The notes beneath the pieces were generated by a model. That model had not been told where the DNA came from and ran no database searches. It saw only the letters and a program-made list of their open reading frames with translations. This document shows, in pieces, positions 59,482-64,000 of a DNA stretch of 64,000 bases (positions are counted from its first letter, which is position 1; each line of letters starts with the position of its first letter). Both the position numbers and the translations under genes were made by a program. Source of the DNA: Clostridia bacterium (lineage in GTDB: Bacteria; Bacillota; Clostridia; Oscillospirales; Acutalibacteraceae); contig JAFYKZ010000026.1 of NCBI GenBank assembly GCA_017537365.1, positions 1 through 64,000 of the forward strand, read 5' to 3'.

Positions 59482-59907
59482 ATGTTTAACTTAGTAGTTT
59501 TAACCGGTCGCTTAACTGCTGACCCTGAACTTAAAACAACCCCTAACGGCACATCTGTTACAACTTTCTCCATTGCTGTTGACCGCCGTTATCGTTCCGG
59601 TGAAGAGCGTCAGACTGACTTTATCACTATTGTTGCTTGGCGTCAAACAGCGGAATTTATTAGCAAATATTTCAAAAAAGGCAATCTTATAGGTATTGAG
59701 GGTTCAATTCAAACCAGAAGATATCAGGATAAAGACGGTAATAACCGCAATGTTTTTGAAGTTGTTGCAAATAATGTTCAGTTTGTTGAATCAAAGCGTG
59801 ATTCTGCTCCTGTAAATAGCGGTGCAGAGCCTGCATCTTTCAGCAATGCTGATGTAAATGATTTCGCCGATTTAGGCGATGCTACGGACGACGATTTGCC
59901 GTTCTAA
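59482..59907 (+). CDS. ssb: Single-stranded DNA-binding protein
   Basis: It coats single-stranded DNA during replication and repair. The OB fold (about 1-105) begins FNLVVLTGRLTADPELK, with the conserved FITIVAWRQTAEF and VEGSIQTRRYQDKDG-like GIEGSIQTRRYQDKDGNN. The acidic tail ends in DATDDDLPF, the tip that recruits repair and replication partners. The 141 residues are near the usual Firmicute length of about 150-170. It is placed between rpsF and rpsR as is standard. Confidence 0.97.
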   Translation: MFNLVVLTGRLTADPELKTTPNGTSVTTFSIAVDRRYRSGEERQTDFITIVAWRQTAEFISKYFKKGNLIGIEGSIQTRRYQDKDGNNRNVFEVVANNVQFVESKRDSAPVNSGAEPASFSNADVNDFADLGDATDDDLPF

Positions 59908-59934
59908 AAAATAATATTTAAGGAGGCTTTTAAA

Positions 59935-60180
59935 ATGGAAAACGAGAGAAACGATAGACCTATGCACAAGAAACCACGTAAAAAGGTTTGCCATTTCTGC
60001 GTTGATCGTGTTGAAAGCATTGATTATAAGGATGTTGCTCGTCTTCGCAAGTTCATTTCTGAGCGTGCTAAGATTTTACCTCGCCGTGCAACCGGCACCT
60101 GCGCTGCTCATCAGCGCGAGTTGACAACCGCTATCAAGCGTGCTCGTCAAATGGCTTTACTTCCTTATGTAAACGATTAA
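59935..60180 (+). CDS. rpsR: 30S ribosomal protein S18
   Basis: A partner of S6 in the 30S subunit. The 81 residues include [10 protein letters not shown], with a Cys pair and a further Cys (GTCAAHQRE) that could bind zinc, a feature of some S18 proteins. The core [20 protein letters not shown] is the rRNA-binding part. AGGAGG precedes the ATG. It ends the rpsF-ssb-rpsR operon and is followed at once by a strong terminator. Confidence 0.97.
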   Translation: MENERNDRPMHKKPRKKVCHFCVDRVESIDYKDVARLRKFISERAKILPRRATGTCAAHQRELTTAIKRARQMALLPYVND

Positions 60181-60190
60181 TTGCAAATTT

Positions 60191-60220
60191 AAACCGCCCA
60201 AATTTATGGGCGGTTTTATT
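60191..60220 (+). terminator. rpsF-ssb-rpsR terminator
   Basis: A 10-bp stem AAACCGCCCA with TGGGCGGTTT (60191-60200 with 60207-60216) followed by TATTTTTT. Confidence 0.93.
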
Positions 60221-60243
60221 TTTTCGAAAAAGTTAGATAAATG

Positions 60244-60272
60244 TTGAAAAAGGTCTTAAAATGATGTATAAT
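60244..60272 (+). promoter_or_regulatory. SigA promoter of the lone binding lipoprotein
   Basis: TTGAAA (60244-60249), 17 bp, TATAAT (60267-60272), which rules out the in-frame ATG at 60261 as the start. Confidence 0.8.
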
Positions 60273-60302
60273 AAATTTAATATTTTTAGAAAGGAAAGCC
60301 TT

Positions 60303-61781
60303 ATGATTAAAAAAATAATAGCGCTTTTTCTTTGTGTTCTGTTATGCACATCATTTATAGGTTGCGATAGCACTAAAAATGCTTACATATATTTCGAACT
60401 TCCGAAAACCCCCTCTACTTTGGACCCTCAGATAGCTAGTGAAGATAGCGAGCTTTTAATAATTAAGAATATTTTTGAAGGTCTTGTTCGTTATAACGAT
60501 GAGGGAAAAATTGTTTGCGGTGTTGCTGAGAGCTTTGAAAAAACCGGTCTTGAATATACCTTTAAACTAAGAAATAATGCCGTTTGGAGCGATGGTGAAA
60601 AAATAACCGCTTTTGATTTTGAATATGCAATTAAAAGAGCTATTAACCCCGAAACAAAAGCGCCTTTTGCTTCAAGACTTTTCTGCATCAAAGGTGCAAA
60701 AGCTGTAAATGGCGGACAAGCCGGCTTAAATTCAGTAGCTTGTAAAGCAGTTGATAAAAACACCCTTAAAATAACTCTTGAAACAGAAAATGAGAACTTT
60801 TTAGATACTCTTACAACTTCTGTGGCTATGCCTTGCAGAGAAAACTTTTTTATAGAGTCTGCAGGTAAATACGGGTTGTTTGCTGATAAAATATTATCTA
60901 ACGGAAGTTATAAGCTTAGTCGTTGGCGCAAGGACCCGTTTGGTATAAGACTTTATAAAAACGAAGAATATAACGGTGAGATTGAAGCAAATAATGCGGC
61001 CGTTTTCTTAACCTGTGATAAGGAAGAAACCCCGATTGACAGGCTTGTTGATAATAATGTTGATATGGCTTTTATTGATAGCGCATTAATTCAAAAGCTT
61101 GATAATGCGGGACTTAATTATTCTGAAATAGAAAACATTTGTTGGGTTTTAACCTTTGGTGATGAATTTCCTCAAAGTATGAGAAAATCGCTATCTTTGC
61201 TTGTTGGCGGAGAGGTGTTTTCAAATAATTTGCCAAAGGGTTATTCGGTTGCGAATTCAATTTATCCAAAAATTTTTGATACCAACTCAACCTCGGTTGG
61301 TATGACGGTTTATAATCCTAAAACCGCAAAAGAGCTTTATAAATCTGCTATAAGCTATTATGAAGATTCTAAGTTTCCGTCGGATATAATTTTATACTAT
61401 TATGATGACGGTTATATTAAAAACATCGTTACCGATATCGTAGGGCATTGGCAGAGCAATTTGTCGGCTTTTGTTAATATTGAATCGGTAAGTGATAGTG
61501 AACTTTTAGAGTCTCAGTTAATTAATCAGGATTATCCAATGGCTATTTTCCCGATTAAAGCTGAAAGTGGCAGACTTGCCGAGTATCTTAAAAAATACGG
61601 AATTGATTATTCCAATCAGTCGGTTTCGTCTGTTCAACAAGAGCTTTTGAAATCTAATAATATAATGCCTATTATGTTTCAAAACACTGTTTTGGGTTAT
61701 TCTAAAGCGCTTAGCAATGTTAAAACCGTTAATGGAGACGGTTATGTTGATTTTGCATTTATAATTAAGGAAGAATCATAA
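60303..61781 (+). CDS. Peptide-type (family 5) ABC substrate-binding lipoprotein, orphan
   Basis: A 492-residue lipoprotein, lipobox FIGC with Cys21. The mature chain is a family 5 (DppA/OppA) binding protein: PSTLDPQIASEDSELLIIKN (core TLDPQIA), NIFEGLVRYN, and DFEYAIKRAINPETKAPFAS. The ATG at 60303 has AAAGGAAA; an ATG at 60261 lies over the promoter. The usual permease and ATPase genes are missing, so it is an orphan binding protein that may use another transporter or act in sensing. The lobe after residue 250 is less conserved. Confidence 0.88.
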   Translation: MIKKIIALFLCVLLCTSFIGCDSTKNAYIYFELPKTPSTLDPQIASEDSELLIIKNIFEGLVRYNDEGKIVCGVAESFEKTGLEYTFKLRNNAVWSDGEKITAFDFEYAIKRAINPETKAPFASRLFCIKGAKAVNGGQAGLNSVACKAVDKNTLKITLETENENFLDTLTTSVAMPCRENFFIESAGKYGLFADKILSNGSYKLSRWRKDPFGIRLYKNEEYNGEIEANNAAVFLTCDKEETPIDRLVDNNVDMAFIDSALIQKLDNAGLNYSEIENICWVLTFGDEFPQSMRKSLSLLVGGEVFSNNLPKGYSVANSIYPKIFDTNSTSVGMTVYNPKTAKELYKSAISYYEDSKFPSDIILYYYDDGYIKNIVTDIVGHWQSNLSAFVNIESVSDSELLESQLINQDYPMAIFPIKAESGRLAEYLKKYGIDYSNQSVSSVQQELLKSNNIMPIMFQNTVLGYSKALSNVKTVNGDGYVDFAFIIKEES

Positions 61782-61796
61782 AGGGAGGGGGATTTT

Positions 61797-62363
61797 ATGG
61801 AGTATATTGATGAGGGCAGAATTTTTATCGTTGTCAGTCAAACGGGAACGATGTTATCTCGCATTTTAAAGATTTTAACCGGTGCTAAATATAACCACGC
61901 TTCAATTAGTTTTTTTGAAGATTTAGAACTTATGTATTCCTTTGGCAGACTTAATCCGTATAATCCCTTCCATGGCGGTTTTGTTGAAGAATCTCCTAAT
62001 TTCGGCACTTTTAAGAGATTTAAGAACACCGATATTTTAGTCCTTTCTATTGATGTTGGTAATAAAACTCATGATGAGATTTATGATGCTGTTCAAAATA
62101 TAAAGCTTCACAGAGAAGAGTATCATTATAATTACAGAGGCTTATTTTTAGCAACTTTCAGGTTTTGTATTAAAAATGAAAAGCATTATTATTGTTCTGA
62201 GTTTATAAGGGATATTTTACAGGAATTTGATATTGACGGAAGCAAAAATATGCCTGATATTGTTAAACCTATTGATTTTTTAAAAATACCTGCTGAGGTT
62301 ATTTACGAGGGCAAACTTAAAAACTATAAAATAAAAAATTCAGAATTTTCACATAAAAGTTAA
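61797..62363 (+). CDS. Permuted papain-like (YiiX/YebB) amidase-fold protein
   Basis: A 188-residue protein of the permuted NlpC/P60-papain group. Catalytic His34 lies in AKYNHASIS and Cys133 in YYCSEFIRDIL, with the His before the Cys as in circularly permuted members. There is no signal peptide, so it acts in the cytoplasm or at the membrane face. GGGAGGGG precedes the ATG by 8 nt. It is 15 nt after the orphan binding protein and probably shares its message. The substrate is unknown; members act on lipids, peptides or cell-wall fragments. Confidence 0.82.
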   Translation: MEYIDEGRIFIVVSQTGTMLSRILKILTGAKYNHASISFFEDLELMYSFGRLNPYNPFHGGFVEESPNFGTFKRFKNTDILVLSIDVGNKTHDEIYDAVQNIKLHREEYHYNYRGLFLATFRFCIKNEKHYYCSEFIRDILQEFDIDGSKNMPDIVKPIDFLKIPAEVIYEGKLKNYKIKNSEFSHKS

Positions 62364-62406
62364 GAGCATTTTTCGATTTTAATTTCGAATAAATGCTCTT
62401 TTTTTT
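62362..62406 (+). terminator. Terminator before spoIIGA, overlapping candidate 0A boxes
   Basis: A 10-bp stem AAGAGCATTT with AAATGCTCTT (62362-62371 with 62391-62400) and an 8-T tail. Its loop holds TTCGATT (62372-62378) and TTCGAAT (62384-62390). Confidence 0.88.
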
Positions 62407-62448
62407 ACTCTCTTTTTGACATTTTTTTATTACTTTAAGTATTATAAT
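62372..62448 (+). promoter_or_regulatory. Spo0A-type spoIIG promoter with 21-bp spacer
   Basis: TTGACA (62416-62421) and TATAAT (62443-62448) are separated by 21 bp instead of 17. B. subtilis spoIIG has a similarly long 22-bp spacer and needs Spo0A~P. The -35 overlaps TTTGACA, the complement of TGTCAAA (6 of 7 to the 0A box TGTCGAA). Two weaker 5-of-7 boxes lie near -80 and -68. Spo0A binding is inferred. Confidence 0.65.
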
Positions 62449-62472
62449 TAAAATGTATAAAGGATGATTTGT

Positions 62473-63288
62473 GTGGTAATTTATGTTGATATTTTGATAA
62501 TTATAAATTTAATAGTTAATTATTTTTTGCTTAAAGCATCAGAAAAAATACTTAAAAAGAAAGTTAAATTTTCGAGGATACTTTTATCTGCTTTTATTGG
62601 TGCCATATCTTCGCTATACATATTTTTACCGATAAATAATTTGTTTTTTGATTTGACTTATAAAATGTTTTTATGTTTGATTATGACCGCTGTTGCATTT
62701 GGTATACCTAATATTAAAGGTTTTATAAAATCGGCGTTTATGCTGTTTTTAGTTACATTTTTATTTGCAGGGGCAATGATGGCTATATGGCAAATTTTTA
62801 AGCCTTACGGAATGTATGCCGAAAAATTTGTTGTTTATTTCAATGTTTCTCCATTGGTTTTAGTTTTTTTAACGGTTACTTTTTATTTGTGTTTAAGTAT
62901 ATGTGTAAAGTTATTTGGAAAAATAGCGCCTTATTCGAAAAGATGCAGGGTTGATGTTTTTTATGATGATAAAAGTATATCGCTTAATGCATTAATAGAT
63001 ACCGGAAATTCTTTAAGCGATGTTTTTGGCACTTGTGAAATAATAATTGTTGATAAAGGTTATGTTGAAAAATTTTTAATTGGAATTGAAGAAATGAATA
63101 ACCGATTTAGAGTAATACCTTTTAAATCGGTTTCGGGTGAAGATTTGCTTGATGGTTACAGAATGGATAGGGCAAAGGTTTTTAATAACAACAAAAGTAT
63201 CGAACTAAAATCACCAATAATTGCATTATCTAAAACCAAAATAGAAGACGATTTTAATGCAATAATTAATCCGCAAATTTTTGATTAG
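62473..63288 (+). CDS. spoIIGA: Sigma-E processing peptidase SpoIIGA
   Basis: A septal membrane aspartic protease that cleaves the pro-sequence of pro-SigE in the mother cell on a SpoIIR signal. The N-terminal half has five hydrophobic helices. The C-terminal protease domain holds the catalytic Asp176 in LIDTGNSL; such enzymes form dimers. The GTG at 62473 ([13 protein letters not shown], as in homologues) is chosen over the ATG at 62464, since AAAGGA overlaps that ATG. It has 271 residues. Its stop lies 10 nt before the sigE ATG. Confidence 0.93.
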   Translation: MVIYVDILIIINLIVNYFLLKASEKILKKKVKFSRILLSAFIGAISSLYIFLPINNLFFDLTYKMFLCLIMTAVAFGIPNIKGFIKSAFMLFLVTFLFAGAMMAIWQIFKPYGMYAEKFVVYFNVSPLVLVFLTVTFYLCLSICVKLFGKIAPYSKRCRVDVFYDDKSISLNALIDTGNSLSDVFGTCEIIIVDKGYVEKFLIGIEEMNNRFRVIPFKSVSGEDLLDGYRMDRAKVFNNNKSIELKSPIIALSKTKIEDDFNAIINPQIFD

Positions 63289-63298
63289 GAGAATTTTT

Positions 63299-63991
63299 AT
63301 GAGATTAAAAAAGTTTTTAGAAAAATTATATTTTAAAATATTCAAACCAAATCCGGTTTTTTACATAAACGGTCCTGAAACCTTACCGGAACCGCTAAGT
63401 GCCGATACAGAACAGGAATTGCTTAAAGAAAACACCGAAAGAAGCCGCGATTTGCTTATTATCCATAATTTGCGGCTAGTGGTTTATATAGCCAAAAAGT
63501 TTGATACCAGTACGGTAGGTATTGAGGATTTGATTTCTATCGGAACAATAGGTCTTATAAAAGCAGTGAACACTTTTTGTGCCGATAGAAATATAAAGCT
63601 TGCAACCTATGCTTCAAGATGTATAGAAAACGAAATACTTATGTATTTAAGAAAAACATCTTCTCATAAAAATGAAATTTCAATCGACGAGCCGCTAAAT
63701 ATTGATTGGGATGGAAATGAGCTTTTGCTTTCAGATGTTTTAGGAAGCGATGGGGATGAAATTGGTAGGGAAATAGAGCTGGAAGATGAACGATTTCAGC
63801 TAAATTCTTTTGTTGATTTACTTCCTGTCAGAGAAAAGCAGATTATGGAAATGCGGTTTGGTATGAACGGTTATAGCGAGTATACCCAAAAGCAAGTTGC
63901 AGACACCTTAGGCATTTCTCAGTCATACATTTCAAGGCTTGAAAAAAGGATAATTAATAAGCTAAAAAAACAGATTGAAAAAGCGGTTTAA
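63299..63991 (+). CDS. sigE: Sporulation sigma factor SigE, pro-protein
   Basis: The mother-cell sigma factor made as inactive pro-SigE. Residues 1-20 or so ([18 protein letters not shown]) are the amphipathic pro-sequence; cleavage is expected near [10 protein letters not shown], matching VYYIGGSEALP in B. subtilis. Region 2 ([48 protein letters not shown]) and region 4 ([32 protein letters not shown]) are almost identical to known SigE. It has 230 residues. AGGAGA precedes the ATG. It directly follows spoIIGA; sigG, often next, would lie beyond the window. Confidence 0.97.
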   Translation: MRLKKFLEKLYFKIFKPNPVFYINGPETLPEPLSADTEQELLKENTERSRDLLIIHNLRLVVYIAKKFDTSTVGIEDLISIGTIGLIKAVNTFCADRNIKLATYASRCIENEILMYLRKTSSHKNEISIDEPLNIDWDGNELLLSDVLGSDGDEIGREIELEDERFQLNSFVDLLPVREKQIMEMRFGMNGYSEYTQKQVADTLGISQSYISRLEKRIINKLKKQIEKAV

Positions 63992-64000
63992 ATATGGTAT

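Noticed and set aside
60261-60302. Upstream ATG for the orphan binding lipoprotein
   Set aside because: It lies over the -10 element of the predicted promoter, and would place 14 polar residues before a normal signal peptide.
1-64000. CRISPR arrays, rRNA or tRNA genes, insertion sequences
   Set aside because: No regularly spaced direct repeats, cloverleaf-type sequences ending in CCA, rRNA-like blocks or transposase ORFs were seen by reading both strands. A tRNAscan and Infernal run would settle the tRNA point.

Overview
The window is chromosomal DNA from a low-GC, endospore-forming Clostridia-type Firmicute, probably an anaerobic gut or fibre-associated Oscillospirales/Ruminococcaceae relative. 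The lineage is inferred, not searched. The evidence is: spoIIGA-sigE at the right edge, spoIIM with a SigE-type promoter, a GerQ-like coat-type gene, AhrC/ArgR-type operators, Firmicute cdaA-cdaR, recD2 and comF genes, and a secreted esterase with a dockerin-like calcium loop. No rRNA, tRNA, CRISPR array, insertion sequence or prophage was seen. Genes are tightly packed, with many 1-14 nt overlaps and clear SigA promoters and intrinsic terminators.

Layout. 1-3.2 kb: a small zinc-ribbon protein, the minus-strand tsaE-tsaB-rpiB operon and a SEDS (RodA/FtsW) gene. 3.3-11.3 kb: a complete arginine operon argG-H-C-J-B-D-F behind three ARG boxes. 11.4-13.8 kb: serC-serA. 13.9-19.7 kb: a sugar acetyltransferase and a 1695-residue secreted double esterase. 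19.7-25.1 kb: two flavoproteins, an unknown minus-strand gene, gapA and a YmfI-like SDR. 25.1-27.1 kb: a gene-free stretch with a candidate structured RNA, then spoIIM and xerD. 27.1-31.1 kb: proB-proA-proC and a YerB-like lipoprotein. 31.2-33.6 kb: an ECF sigma factor with a membrane-tethered beta-propeller partner. 33.6-36.1 kb: a minus-strand amino-acid ABC transporter behind two ARG boxes. 36.2-44.3 kb: DUF3343 plus a cysteine desulfurase, cdaA-cdaR, recD2, comF and an mreB-family gene. 44.3-53.7 kb: a complete shikimate/Phe/Tyr operon behind a leader-peptide attenuator. 53.7-59 kb: coat-like gene, rsmA, an unknown gene, and the minus-strand coaX-ECF transporter-lrp-aminotransferase cluster. 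59-64 kb: rpsF-ssb-rpsR, a lone peptide-binding lipoprotein, a permuted-papain amidase and spoIIGA-sigE.

How the parts fit. Most of the window is amino-acid biosynthesis (Arg, Ser, Pro, Phe/Tyr), each pathway as one operon with its own control logic. The arginine operon and the ABC transporter share the same operator type, so the transporter is probably for arginine or a related cationic amino acid. The aromatic operon carries a 25-codon leader peptide with five Phe and three Tyr codons, followed by mutually exclusive antiterminator and terminator hairpins. This is the arrangement of enterobacterial pheA/trp attenuators and is unexpected in a Firmicute; it is the most interesting signal here. 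The sporulation genes also agree with each other: sigE lies behind a promoter with the unusually long spacer known from spoIIG, and spoIIM carries a SigE-type promoter.
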